The notes under the pieces were generated by a model. The model was not told where the DNA came from and did not search any database. It worked only from the letters and a program-made list of their open reading frames with translations. Position numbers and translations under genes: made by a program. Below are positions 49,406-58,370 of a DNA stretch of 64,000 bases, piece after piece (position 1 is the stretch's first letter; each line of letters starts with the position of its first letter). Source of the DNA: Galactobacter sp052108535 (GTDB lineage Bacteria; Actinomycetota; Actinomycetes; Actinomycetales; Micrococcaceae); NCBI GenBank assembly GCA_052108535.1, contig JBQDZM010000014.1:1-64000 (forward strand). The letters run 5' to 3'.

Positions 49406-50866
49406 ATGACGGAACAAATTGCACCGAGTGCAGCGGATCCAGGCGTGATTGCCGAGATCCTGGAGAAGAATCCAGAACTCGCCGGAATCGGTAACTATGA
49501 ATATGGCTGGGCGGATGCCGACGATGCCGGTGCCAGCGCCCGTCGTGGGCTGAACACGGACGTGGTCGCGGATATTTCCGGGAAGAAGTCCGAGCCGGAA
49601 TGGATGCTGAAGCGCCGACTGAAGGCGCTGAAGTACTTTGACCGCAAGCCCATGCCCACCTGGGGTGCTGACCTGTCGGGGATCGACTTCGACAACATCA
49701 AGTACTTTGTGCGCTCCACCGAGCGTCAGGCGGAGAGCTGGGAGGACCTCCCGGAGGACATCCGCAACACCTACGAGAAGCTGGGTATCCCCGAAGCCGA
49801 GCGAAACCGGCTCGTGGCCGGCGTCGCCGCCCAGTACGAGTCCGAGGTCGTCTACCACCAGATCCGCGAGGACCTGGAAGAGCAGGGCGTCATCTTCCTC
49901 GACACCGATTCCGGTCTGCGCGAGCACCCGGAGATCTTCGAGGAATACTTCGGTTCCGTCATCCCCGCAGGAGACAACAAGTTCGCTGCGTTGAACACGG
50001 CCGTCTGGTCGGGTGGTTCCTTCGTGTACGTCCCCAAGGGCGTCCACGTCGAGATCCCTCTGCAGGCCTACTTCCGGATCAACACGGAGAACATGGGTCA
50101 GTTCGAACGCACGCTGATCATCGCGGACGAGGACTCCTACGTTCACTACATCGAGGGCTGCACGGCTCCGATCTACAAGTCGGACTCCCTGCACTCCGCC
50201 GTCGTGGAGATCGTGGTGAAGAAGGGCGCCCGCGTGCGCTACACCACCATTCAGAACTGGTCCAACAACGTCTACAACCTGGTCACCAAGCGCGCCGTCT
50301 GCGAAGAGGGCGCCACCATGGAGTGGGTTGACGGCAACATCGGTTCCAAGGTCACCATGAAGTACCCGGCGGTCTACCTGACCGGCGAGCACGCACGTGG
50401 CGAGACTCTGTCCATCGCCTTCGCGGGTGAGGGACAGCATCAGGACACTGGTTCCAAGATGGTCCACATCGCCCCCAACACGTCCTCATCCATCGTCGCT
50501 AAGTCGATTGCCCGTAATGGCGGGCGTTCCGGTTATCGCGGTCTGGTGCAGGTGCGTGAGGGCGCCAAGGGCGTGAAGAACAACGTGGTCTGTGATGCCC
50601 TGCTGGTTGATCAGATCTCCCGTTCCGACACCTACCCCTACATCGACGTCCGCGAGGACGACGTGACCATGGGGCACGAGGCCACCGTCTCCAAGGTGAG
50701 CGAGGACCAGCTCTTCTACCTCATGGCCCGTGGCCTGGCCGAGCAGGAGGCCATGGCCTTGATTGTGCGTGGCTTCGTAGAGCCCATTGCCCGTGAGCTA
50801 CCCATGGAGTACGCCCTCGAGCTGAACCGACTGATCGAATTGCAGATGGAAGGATCCGTGGGCTGA
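49406..50866 (+). CDS. sufB: Fe-S cluster assembly protein SufB
   Basis: Scaffold subunit of the SufBC2D complex. The 486 aa are full length with the beta-helix core region (YVPKGVHVEIPLQAYFRINT, GCTAPIYKSDSLHSAVVEI) and C-terminal MARGLAEQEAMALIVRGF. The probable cluster-assembly Cys is in HYIEGCTAP. An inserted intein, known in mycobacterial sufB, is absent. The ATG at 49406 has GGAGGGGAC upstream; sufD follows after 2 nt. Confidence 0.97.
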   Translation: MTEQIAPSAADPGVIAEILEKNPELAGIGNYEYGWADADDAGASARRGLNTDVVADISGKKSEPEWMLKRRLKALKYFDRKPMPTWGADLSGIDFDNIKYFVRSTERQAESWEDLPEDIRNTYEKLGIPEAERNRLVAGVAAQYESEVVYHQIREDLEEQGVIFLDTDSGLREHPEIFEEYFGSVIPAGDNKFAALNTAVWSGGSFVYVPKGVHVEIPLQAYFRINTENMGQFERTLIIADEDSYVHYIEGCTAPIYKSDSLHSAVVEIVVKKGARVRYTTIQNWSNNVYNLVTKRAVCEEGATMEWVDGNIGSKVTMKYPAVYLTGEHARGETLSIAFAGEGQHQDTGSKMVHIAPNTSSSIVAKSIARNGGRSGYRGLVQVREGAKGVKNNVVCDALLVDQISRSDTYPYIDVREDDVTMGHEATVSKVSEDQLFYLMARGLAEQEAMALIVRGFVEPIARELPMEYALELNRLIELQMEGSVG

Positions 50867-50868
50867 GC

Positions 50869-52164
50869 ATGGCACAGAATCTGACTGATACCGCGGCCCA
50901 GCGAAGCAAGGGCGCACCCCTGATCGCTGGTTTCACGGAGGAGGGCGAGGACCTCTCGCCCCTGAACTTGGCAGCTGCCAACCTGGCCCCCATCGGTGGT
51001 GACGCCGTGAAGGCGCATTCCCACGGTGGCGGGGCCGGCGTTCCGGATTCCTCGCGAGCCGGACGCAAGACCTCCTTCGTCGTCAACGACTTCGCACCCC
51101 TGACTGGGCGCGAGGAGGACTGGCGTTTCACCCCGCTGAAGCGGTTGAAGGGCCTGGACAAGCTGGCCCTCAACCAGGATGCGGAACCGACCGTCTCGTT
51201 GAAGACCACTGAGGGAGATCTCGAGTTCTCCCATGAGGTGGTGGACAAGAATGCCGACGCTCGCGTGGGTTGGGTCGCACCGGAGGATCGCGTCGCGGCC
51301 AACGCCTGGTCCGGCGTGAGCACCGCTCATGTCATCACCGTTCCGGCCGCCGCCGACGGCGAGGTCGTCCTCGTGTCCGTGAAGGGTGAGAACACCGCCC
51401 CGTCCGCTCAGCACCTGACGCTGGTGGCAGAGGAAGGCTCCCGGGCCACCGTGGTCATGGACCATTCCGGTTCCGCGACGCTGACCCAGAATATTGAGAT
51501 CGACGTGCACAACAACGCCGACCTCACCGTGGTCTCCCTGCAGCGCTGGGAGGACGAATCCGTCCACGCCTCGGACCAGCAGGCCCGCCTGGGCGCCAAG
51601 GCTCACTTGAAGCACGTCGTGGTGTCCTTCGGCGGCGATCTGGTGCGCGTGACACCGTCGGCTCGATTCACGGCGCCCGGCGCCGAGGCCGAGCTCTTTG
51701 GCCTGTACTACGCCGACGCTGGTCAGCACCTGGAGCACCGCCTCTTCGTGGACCATGCAGCCCCTAAGTGCATCTCCAATGTGCTCTACAAGGGTGCGCT
51801 GCAGGGCAAGGACGCTCACGCCGTGTGGATTGGCGACGTGCTGATCCGGGCAGCTGGCGAGGGCACCGATTCCTACGAGGCCAACAAGAACCTGGTGCTC
51901 ACGGACGGCGCTCGCGCGGACTCGGTTCCCAACCTGGAGATCGAGACCGGCCTCATCGACGGTGCTGGACACTCCTCCACCACCGGTCGTTTCGACGACG
52001 AGCACCTGTTCTACCTGATGGCGCGCGGCATCGACGAGAAGACCGCACGCCGCCTGGTGGTGCGCGGCTTCCTGAACGACATCATCCAGAAGATCGGCGT
52101 GGAGTCGATCGAGGCGCAGCTCAACGAGGCCATCGAGGCCGAGCTCGCGCAGACCGACTACTGA
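50869..52164 (+). CDS. sufD: Fe-S cluster assembly protein SufD
   Basis: Structural partner of SufB. The 431 aa share the fold (EDWRFTPLKRLKGLDKL, ELFGLYYADAGQHLEHR, FYLMARGIDEKTARRLVVRG) and keep the conserved His in HRLFVDHAAP. No intact second ATPase site is expected. It follows sufB after 2 nt. Confidence 0.95.
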   Translation: MAQNLTDTAAQRSKGAPLIAGFTEEGEDLSPLNLAAANLAPIGGDAVKAHSHGGGAGVPDSSRAGRKTSFVVNDFAPLTGREEDWRFTPLKRLKGLDKLALNQDAEPTVSLKTTEGDLEFSHEVVDKNADARVGWVAPEDRVAANAWSGVSTAHVITVPAAADGEVVLVSVKGENTAPSAQHLTLVAEEGSRATVVMDHSGSATLTQNIEIDVHNNADLTVVSLQRWEDESVHASDQQARLGAKAHLKHVVVSFGGDLVRVTPSARFTAPGAEAELFGLYYADAGQHLEHRLFVDHAAPKCISNVLYKGALQGKDAHAVWIGDVLIRAAGEGTDSYEANKNLVLTDGARADSVPNLEIETGLIDGAGHSSTTGRFDDEHLFYLMARGIDEKTARRLVVRGFLNDIIQKIGVESIEAQLNEAIEAELAQTDY

Positions 52165-52187
52165 ACCACAAGCGATAAAGAGAAGTT

Positions 52188-52943
52188 ATGTCTACTTTGG
52201 AAATCAAGGACCTCAAGGTCGGAATTGAGACCGAGCAGGGTTTCAAGCAGATCCTCAAAGGCGTCAACCTGACCATCGGTGAGGGCGAGACCCACGCGAT
52301 CATGGGCCCCAACGGTTCCGGCAAGTCCACGCTGGCCTCCACCATCGCCGGCCACCCGCGCTACATCGTCAACGGCGGCGAGGTGCTGCTGGACGGCGAG
52401 AACGTCCTGGAGATGAGCGTGGATGAGCGCGCCCGTGCCGGCCTGTTCCTGGCCATGCAGTACCCGGTCGAGATCCCGGGTGTCACCATGACCAACTTCC
52501 TGCGTACGGCCAAGACCGCCATCGACGGTGAAGCCCCAAAGCTGCGGACCTGGACCAAGGAGGTCAAGCAGGCCTTCGATCGGCTCAAGATCGATCCCGA
52601 CTTCGCTGCCCGTAACGTCAACGAGGGTTTCTCCGGTGGCGAGAAGAAGCGCATCGAGATCCTGCAGCTGGAGCTGCTCAAGCCCCGTTTCGCACTGCTG
52701 GACGAGACCGACTCCGGCCTCGACGTCGACGCGCTGAAGATCGTGTCTGAGGGTGTCAACCGCGCCCACGCCGACAATGGCATGGGCATCATGCTCATCA
52801 CCCACTACACGCGCATTCTGCGCTACATCAAGCCCGACTTTGTGCACGTCTTCGTTGACGGTCACGTGGCCGAGCAGGGTGGCTCCGAGCTGGCTGACCG
52901 GCTCGAGGAAGAGGGCTACGACCGTTACCTGGTGGGTGCTTAA
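52188..52943 (+). CDS. sufC: Fe-S cluster assembly ATPase SufC
   Basis: ABC-type ATPase of SufBC2D. The 251 aa contain Walker A MGPNGSGKSTLASTIAG, signature FSGGEKKRIEILQLEL, Walker B FALLDETDSGLDVDAL and the switch His in LITHYTRIL. The ATG at 52188 has AAAGAGAAG upstream; the DUF59 gene starts 3 nt after the stop. Confidence 0.97.
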   Translation: MSTLEIKDLKVGIETEQGFKQILKGVNLTIGEGETHAIMGPNGSGKSTLASTIAGHPRYIVNGGEVLLDGENVLEMSVDERARAGLFLAMQYPVEIPGVTMTNFLRTAKTAIDGEAPKLRTWTKEVKQAFDRLKIDPDFAARNVNEGFSGGEKKRIEILQLELLKPRFALLDETDSGLDVDALKIVSEGVNRAHADNGMGIMLITHYTRILRYIKPDFVHVFVDGHVAEQGGSELADRLEEEGYDRYLVGA

Positions 52944-52946
52944 GCC

Positions 52947-53285
52947 ATGACAGAGGAGCAGCAACTGGGCAGCACCCAGACGCCCATTGAGGACGTCACT
53001 GAGGCGCTGTATGATGTGATCGACCCGGAGCTGGGTGTCAACATCGTTGATCTTGGGCTGCTCTACGGCGTGGCCTACAACGATGAGGGCTCGCTGCTCA
53101 TCGACATGACGCTGACCACCGCGGCCTGCCCGCTCACCGACGTCCTTGAGGATCAGGTGGCCCGGGCGCTGGATCCGCTGGTGGATGACTGGCGCGTGAA
53201 TTGGGTCTGGATGCCGCCGTGGGGTCCGGAACGGATCACCGAGGACGGCCGCGACCAGATGCGCGCACTCGGCTTCAATATCTGA
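52947..53285 (+). CDS. MIP18/DUF59 family protein (SufT-like)
   Basis: 112-aa one-domain protein of the DUF59 family linked to Fe-S protein maturation. Motifs DVIDPELGVNIVDLGLLYGV and TTAACPLTDVLEDQV with the conserved Cys are visible. It closes the suf operon. In mycobacteria sufS and sufU lie between sufC and this gene; here they are missing. Confidence 0.9.
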   Translation: MTEEQQLGSTQTPIEDVTEALYDVIDPELGVNIVDLGLLYGVAYNDEGSLLIDMTLTTAACPLTDVLEDQVARALDPLVDDWRVNWVWMPPWGPERITEDGRDQMRALGFNI

Positions 53286-53296
53286 GCTAAGCAATG

Positions 53297-53340
53297 CACG
53301 ACGGGGCCCCGACACCGTTTGGTGTCGGGGCCCCGTCGTG
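53297..53340. terminator. terminator between the suf operon and bioN
   Basis: A 20-bp perfect GC-rich stem (53297-53316 with 53321-53340) has a GTTT loop and contains GGGGCCCC. It lies between convergent operons. Confidence 0.9.
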
Positions 53341-53369
53341 CTCTGTTGTGGTCCCGCTCAGTCCGGAGT

Positions 53370-54005
53370 TCAGTCCCGCTTAGACTCTCGCGGTTCGGGG
53401 AGGCCGCGTGCGGCCAGGGCGTCGCCCGCGTCGCGGGCACGTGCCACCGCGGCGATCACCAGCGCCGTTGCGGTGCGGATGGGGGCGCGCCGCAGGCCGC
53501 GGGCCGCGGCGGACTCCCGGATCCGGCGCCAGCTGTCCACGACGTCGGGCAGGGTACGGAGGAAAAGGGCCAGAGCGATCTCCACGGTGGAGCGGGGGAG
53601 TCCTATCCACCTGGCGGCCCTCCCGATTCCGTCGATGAGGACCTGCTGGTCCGTGGTCACCAGGAGCAGCCTGGCCAGCGTCAGGAGGGCGTAGATGCAG
53701 CTGGGCACGGCCAAGGCCACCCAGGGGCCGTTGACGGGCCAGTGGTAGGCCACCAAAAGCGGTACCACCCACCACCAGTAGCGCAACGGGGACAGGAACG
53801 TCCGGAAGACGCGTGCGCCGGAGAGCGCGTACAGCAGCAGGGAGAGGGCCAGCAGGCCCACCCCAAAGCGCCAGTCGGTGCGAAGGAACGCAGACGCCAC
53901 GCCCGCGGCCAGCAGCACGAGGTACTTGCTCCAGAGCGGGACCCGGTGGATCGGGGAGGTGCCCGGAACCGACCGGATGATATTGCCGGGATCCAGGACC
54001 CGCAT
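53370..54005 (-). CDS. bioN: ECF transporter T component, BioN-like
   Basis: Transmembrane coupling subunit of the biotin ECF transporter. From the ATG at 54005 it is 211 aa with five hydrophobic segments (YLVLLAAGVASAFL, FGVGLLALSLLLYALSG and others) and two Ala-Arg-Gly coupling motifs (SAAARGLRRAP and ALAARGLPEPR). The start overlaps the bioM stop by 1 nt. It is third in bioY-bioM-bioN. The last residues are Arg/Glu rich. Confidence 0.88.
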   Translation of the reverse strand: MRVLDPGNIIRSVPGTSPIHRVPLWSKYLVLLAAGVASAFLRTDWRFGVGLLALSLLLYALSGARVFRTFLSPLRYWWWVVPLLVAYHWPVNGPWVALAVPSCIYALLTLARLLLVTTDQQVLIDGIGRAARWIGLPRSTVEIALALFLRTLPDVVDSWRRIRESAAARGLRRAPIRTATALVIAAVARARDAGDALAARGLPEPRESKRD

Positions 54006-54778
54006 CAGGCCTGCTCCCTCAGATGCGTCTGGGGGACGCTGCCCGGCCAGGCGGTTTTGCCCTCGGCGGCGGACACGTAGGCGTCCACGATGGCCGCAGG
54101 TTCTCCGTCTCCCACGATCCGGCCGGCATGGACCCAAATCGCACGGTCACAGGCACGAGCCAGGTCCAGGTCATGGGTCGCCACGATCAGCCGAGCGGGG
54201 ACGTTCATCAATTCCTTGACTACTTGGGCGCGGTTGACGAGGTCAAGGGCCGAGGTCGGTTCGTCCGCCAGGATCACGGAGGGGTTCACGGCCAGCAGGC
54301 CCGTGAGGGCCACGAGCTGACGCTCACCACCGGAGAGCGCATGCACGCTGCGATCGCTCAGGTGGCTCAGCCCGGCCTGCTCCAGGAGAGCGGCGGCACG
54401 ATCTTTGCGCTGGCGACGCTTCAGGCCGAGTCGGCGTAGGGAGAGCTCGATGTCCTCGGTGACCGTGGGCATGATCAACTGCGCGGCAGGGTCGGCGAAG
54501 AGGAAACCGAGCGTTGCACGGACGGCGGACAACTGGGTTACGACGGAGTGGCCATCCACCTCGATGCTGCCGCCCGAGAGTTCCTGCAACCCGGCGATGG
54601 CCCTCAGCAGGGTGGTTTTGCCTTGGCCGTTGGAGCCCACCAGGGCGATGCGGTGCTGGGGAAGATCGAGGGTGGTCGGTACCAAGGTGGTGCGCGTGGC
54701 GCCGGGACTGCCAGTGTCTCCTGGGTGGTCCAGGACGCGTACAGACGCGGCGTCCAGCCGGATGGAGCCCTGGGTCAC
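54005..54778 (-). CDS. bioM: ECF transporter ATPase, BioM-like
   Basis: ATPase of the biotin ECF transporter. From the GTG at 54778 (MTQGSIRLDAASVRVL), which overlaps the bioY stop by 4 nt, it is 257 aa: Walker A LVGSNGQGKTTLLRAI, signature LSGGERQLVALTGLLA, Walker B VILADEPTSALD and switch His VATHDLDLA. A longer frame upstream reads through bioY and is not used. Confidence 0.9.
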   Translation of the reverse strand: MTQGSIRLDAASVRVLDHPGDTGSPGATRTTLVPTTLDLPQHRIALVGSNGQGKTTLLRAIAGLQELSGGSIEVDGHSVVTQLSAVRATLGFLFADPAAQLIMPTVTEDIELSLRRLGLKRRQRKDRAAALLEQAGLSHLSDRSVHALSGGERQLVALTGLLAVNPSVILADEPTSALDLVNRAQVVKELMNVPARLIVATHDLDLARACDRAIWVHAGRIVGDGEPAAIVDAYVSAAEGKTAWPGSVPQTHLREQA

Positions 54779-55383
54779 AGGTCTCCGGTCCGGCGCGCAG
54801 CCAGGGCCGGGAACGCCTTGAACACGCCGGCCACGATGAGGGCGGCCAGGGCGCACTTGATCACGTCACCGGGCCAGAACGGCAGGTCCGCCGCGATGGC
54901 AGCACCCCACGTGTCGAAGGGGACGTTGAGCTTCATCCCGAGGATGCCCGCCGGATGAACAATGAGGATGGAGGAGGCGAAGGCGCAGCAGAAGAGCCAC
55001 AGCGCCTGCAGCTTCCGGGCCTTGCGCAAGACCAAGGTGGCCAGGGACCCCGAGACCAGGGCGGCCACGGGGAAGGCGAGCAGGTAACCGGCGCTGCCTC
55101 CGGCCAGGACCCCGAACCCTGAAGAGTAGTTGGCCAAGATCGGCAGACCGGCTAGGCCGAGCACCACGTAGAGGGCCACAGCGCTGAAACCGCGCCAGCC
55201 GCCCAGCAGCAGGCCGGAGATGGCCACTCCGAGAGTCTGCAACGTAATGGGGACGCCGGCCCCTCCGACGGGGATTGCGGGGGTCAGCGACAGAGCGGCG
55301 ACGACTGCGGCGAACACGACGATCAGGGCGAGGTCTCGGGGCAGAGTGGTGCGCTTGGCGGCAACGGGTGCGGTGGTAGACAT
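54775..55383 (-). CDS. bioY: biotin transporter substrate-binding component BioY
   Basis: S component that binds biotin in the membrane. From the ATG at 55383 (MSTTAPVAAKRTTLPRDLAL) it is 202 aa with six helices and the family segments VPITLQTLGVAISGLLLGG, LAGLPILANYSSGFGVLAGG and GYLLAFPVAALV. The promoter carries a BioQ-like operator and the message is probably leaderless. No biotin synthesis genes are in the window. Confidence 0.93.
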   Translation of the reverse strand: MSTTAPVAAKRTTLPRDLALIVVFAAVVAALSLTPAIPVGGAGVPITLQTLGVAISGLLLGGWRGFSAVALYVVLGLAGLPILANYSSGFGVLAGGSAGYLLAFPVAALVSGSLATLVLRKARKLQALWLFCCAFASSILIVHPAGILGMKLNVPFDTWGAAIAADLPFWPGDVIKCALAALIVAGVFKAFPALAARRTGDL

Positions 55384-55390
55384 GATTCCA

Positions 55391-55412
55391 AGCGTACTTG
55401 AACACCGTTCAA
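55391..55412 (-). promoter_or_regulatory. bioYMN promoter with BioQ-like operator
   Basis: TTGAAC-ACC-GTTCAA (55398-55412) is a perfect 6-3-6 palindrome matching the TGAAC-N3-GTT pattern of the actinobacterial biotin repressor BioQ. On the minus strand the -10 TACGCT (55391-55396) directly follows and ends 7 nt before the bioY ATG. A repressor bound here would block the promoter. Confidence 0.65.
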
Positions 55413-55521
55413 TCACACCAGTCGGTGACATCACGTCGCGCGGCACCCTGCGCGCTGCCGGTGAGCACTAGAATGGTCAGGTTGCCCGCTGGACCACCCC
55501 ACGAAAGGACCGGGAAGCACA

Positions 55522-57123
55522 GTGATCTCCGTATCCGACCTGGAGCTGCGCGCAGGCGCTCGTCTGTTGATGGACGAGGTGAACTTCCGGGTCGACGCCG
55601 GGGACAAGGTCGGGTTGGTGGGCCGTAACGGCGCAGGCAAGACCACCCTGACCAAGGTGCTCGCCGGACAGACGCTCCCAGCCGCCGGTGAGGTCACCCG
55701 CACCGGATCCTTAGGCTACCTTCCCCAGGACACACACCTTCCGGATATGGAACAGCTGGCGCGCGCCCGCATCCTCTCCGCCCGCGGTCTGGATGTGGTG
55801 ACGGAGAAGCTGCGCCGCTGCCAGGAGGAGATGGCCAGCGAGGACGACTCGATTCGGGAGCGGGCCATGCGCCGCTACGACCGTCTCGAGGCAGAGTTCC
55901 TGGCCGGCGGTGGCTACGCCGCCGAATCCGAGGCAGCAGCCATCTGTAACAATCTGGCCCTGCCGGAACGCGTCCTCAACCAGCCCATCGGCACCCTGTC
56001 CGGTGGCCAGCGCCGCCGCGTGGAACTGGCCCGCATCCTCTACTCCAATGCGGACACGCTGCTGCTGGACGAGCCCACCAACCACTTGGACGCAGACTCC
56101 ATCACCTGGTTGCGCGATTTCCTCATGAACTACGAGGGCGGATTCCTGATCATCTCCCACAACACCGAGTTGCTGGAGGCCGTGGTCAACAAGGTCTATC
56201 ACCTGGACGCCAACCGAGCCACCATCGACATGTACAACCTGGGCTGGAAGAAGTACCTGGCTCAGCGCGAGACCGACGAACGGGCCCGCCGCCGCGAACG
56301 CGCGAACGCGGAGAAGAAGGCCGGCGCACTGATGCAGCAGGCCGAGAAGATGCGCGCCAAGGCCACCAAGGCCGTCGCGGCACAGTCCATGATCAAACGT
56401 GCCGAGCGCATGCTGCGCGGCCTGGAGGAGGAACACCAGGCCGATCGCGTCGCCGCTCTGCGTTTCCCCAGCCCGGCACCCTGCGGCAAGACGCCGCTGA
56501 CGGCGGAAGGACTCTCGCGCGCCTACGGATCGCTGGAGATCTTCACCGGTCTGGACCTGGCCATCGACCGCGGATCGCGCGTGGTGGTGCTCGGACTCAA
56601 CGGTGCGGGTAAGACCACCCTGCTGCGGATGCTGGCCGGAGTCGACACCCCGGATTCCGGTTCCGTGGTCCCGGGCCACGGCCTGAAGATCGGCTACTTT
56701 GCCCAGGAACACGACACCATCGACCCCAAGTCAACGGTGCTGCAGAATATGCGTTCAACCGCGCCGACGCATCTGGGCGACGCCGACGTGCGCGGCATCC
56801 TCGGTTCCTTCATGTTCTCTGGCGACGACGTGAACAAGCCAGCCGCCGTCCTCTCCGGTGGTGAGAAGACCCGCCTGGCACTGGCCATGATCGTGGCGAG
56901 CCACGCCAACGTCCTGCTGCTTGACGAGCCAACCAACAACCTGGATCCCGCATCTCGTGAGCAGATCCTGGGCGCACTGGCTGGCTACCAAGGTGCCGTG
57001 GTGCTGGTGTCCCACGACGAGGGTGCCGTCGAAGCGCTGAACCCGGAACGGGTGCTGTTGCTTCCCGACGGCACCGAAGACCTCTGGAACGACGAGTACC
57101 TGGACCTGGTCACGCTGGCCTGA
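55522..57123 (+). CDS. ABC-F family ATPase (ribosome-associated type)
   Basis: Soluble tandem ABC protein, 533 aa. First cassette: Walker A LVGRNGAGKTTL, signature TLSGGQRRRVELARIL, Walker B LLLDEPTNHLDAD. The linker (about 240-320) is Arg/Lys/Ala rich (RRRERANAEKKAGALMQQ). Second cassette: LGLNGAGKTTLLRML, LSGGEKTRLALAMI, LLLDEPTNNLDPAS. No membrane segments. ABC-F proteins act on ribosomes in translation or antibiotic protection; this one most resembles the housekeeping actinobacterial type. The start is a GTG at 55522. Confidence 0.92.
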   Translation: MISVSDLELRAGARLLMDEVNFRVDAGDKVGLVGRNGAGKTTLTKVLAGQTLPAAGEVTRTGSLGYLPQDTHLPDMEQLARARILSARGLDVVTEKLRRCQEEMASEDDSIRERAMRRYDRLEAEFLAGGGYAAESEAAAICNNLALPERVLNQPIGTLSGGQRRRVELARILYSNADTLLLDEPTNHLDADSITWLRDFLMNYEGGFLIISHNTELLEAVVNKVYHLDANRATIDMYNLGWKKYLAQRETDERARRRERANAEKKAGALMQQAEKMRAKATKAVAAQSMIKRAERMLRGLEEEHQADRVAALRFPSPAPCGKTPLTAEGLSRAYGSLEIFTGLDLAIDRGSRVVVLGLNGAGKTTLLRMLAGVDTPDSGSVVPGHGLKIGYFAQEHDTIDPKSTVLQNMRSTAPTHLGDADVRGILGSFMFSGDDVNKPAAVLSGGEKTRLALAMIVASHANVLLLDEPTNNLDPASREQILGALAGYQGAVVLVSHDEGAVEALNPERVLLLPDGTEDLWNDEYLDLVTLA

Positions 57124-57149
57124 CGGCCGTACGGTCTGGACCCTGCGGG

Positions 57150-58091
57150 TTACCGGCCGGCGCGGTCGCGTTGAGCCTTGGCCCAGGCCTCGGGGTCCAG
57201 TTCCTCGCCGCTGAACTCGGCCAGGGGAGTGGCCTCCAGCAGCGCGTCCTCCACGTCCTCGTCATGCAGCGAGCCGTCGCGACGTGGCTTGAGCGCCTTG
57301 GCACGGGGTACCTTCCTGGCCCGCATCCGCGGTTCCTCACCGCGTTCCAGGGCCTCCTTATCCTCACGGTTGAGGCGGGCCTGTTGACGCGCCGCATAGC
57401 CGAAGGCTACGAAGAAGAGCACGGCGAATCCGGCCCACTGCAAGGCGTAGGACCAGTGCATCCCTTCGTCACCCTCCGGCTTGGGCAGGCGCTTGGGCGC
57501 CGCAGCTGGGGCAGGGTCCTCATGCGAAAGCAGTGCGTAGGCGCCCTGCTGGACTCGGGCCCCTGTCGTGGAGGCGACCTGGGGCAGATGGATGGACGCG
57601 ATCTGCCCCTTGGGCGCATCGCGGCCGATGTCCGGTTCCCCTGGAACCAGCCTGGCCGTCACCGAGACCGTGCCGCTGGGCGGCGCTGGCACGTCGTTGG
57701 GGCGCTGGTCCGCGGCGTCCCCGTTGGGCAGCCAGCCGCGATCCACCAGCACCACGGTCCCATCCTCCGCCTCGAACGGCACCAGCACCTCCATGCCCAG
57801 GGAGGAGGACACCGTGCGCTGACGCACCAGCAGCGTGGCGTCACTGAGATAGCGTCCGGTCATTTCCACCGGCGTGTATTCGCGTTCATGGGGAAGATCC
57901 TGCAACCAGGGCCGCGCGGTATCCACGTCCACGGCCGAGGAATCCCAGTTGGCCGAGACGTTCTGGTTGTCCGCCGCGACCTCGGCACGGCGGTCCCACT
58001 GCCACCAACTGAGCAAGCCACAGACGGCGGCGAAAACCATGACCATCAACAGCCAGCCGACCCAGCGGGTGGAGGCGAGGAAGCGATACAT
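57150..58091 (-). CDS. SURF1 family cytochrome oxidase biogenesis protein
   Basis: 313-aa protein with two transmembrane helices flanking an extracytoplasmic domain (WVGWLLMVMVFAAVCGLL near residue 12; YALQWAGFAVLFFVAFGY near 220) and the SURF1 features SWWQWDRRAEV, LLVRQRTV and LVDRGWLP. It assists assembly of the CtaA-dependent aa3 oxidase. An unusually long charged cytoplasmic tail of about 80 residues follows the second helix. It is convergent with the ABC-F gene. Confidence 0.9.
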   Translation of the reverse strand: MYRFLASTRWVGWLLMVMVFAAVCGLLSWWQWDRRAEVAADNQNVSANWDSSAVDVDTARPWLQDLPHEREYTPVEMTGRYLSDATLLVRQRTVSSSLGMEVLVPFEAEDGTVVLVDRGWLPNGDAADQRPNDVPAPPSGTVSVTARLVPGEPDIGRDAPKGQIASIHLPQVASTTGARVQQGAYALLSHEDPAPAAAPKRLPKPEGDEGMHWSYALQWAGFAVLFFVAFGYAARQQARLNREDKEALERGEEPRMRARKVPRAKALKPRRDGSLHDEDVEDALLEATPLAEFSGEELDPEAWAKAQRDRAGR

Positions 58092-58097
58092 GGTGGG

Positions 58098-58370
58098 CTA
58101 CTCCTGCGTTGCGTTCGGATGGGTTGAGTTCTGATCTAGTTCGGCGAAGGCGACCACATCCTTCAGGAAGCCTCGGGTGCCGAGGTAGTCCCTGAGCCAC
58201 TTACGGTGTTCGTCGCACGCCAGCCAGATTTTGCGTCGATCCGGCGTGTGGACCTTCGGGTTGTTCCACCGCAGGGCCCATTCGGCGTCGCGGCGGCAGG
58301 CCTTACGCGAACACTGCGGAGAGCTAGCCGGCGCCGAATCACCCAAGGATCCCAGGAGGTCGAAACTCAT
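58098..58370 (-). CDS. small conserved protein with Cys motif
   Basis: 90-aa protein: PQCSRKACRRDAEWALRWNN and WLACDEHRKWLRDYL, with three Cys and a His arranged like a small zinc site. Close relatives near SURF1 in Micrococcaceae are carried as acetone carboxylase-like or hypothetical. Its start overlaps the DUF3099 stop and it ends 6 nt before SURF1, so the three form an operon. Confidence 0.75.
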   Translation of the reverse strand: MSFDLLGSLGDSAPASSPQCSRKACRRDAEWALRWNNPKVHTPDRRKIWLACDEHRKWLRDYLGTRGFLKDVVAFAELDQNSTHPNATQE

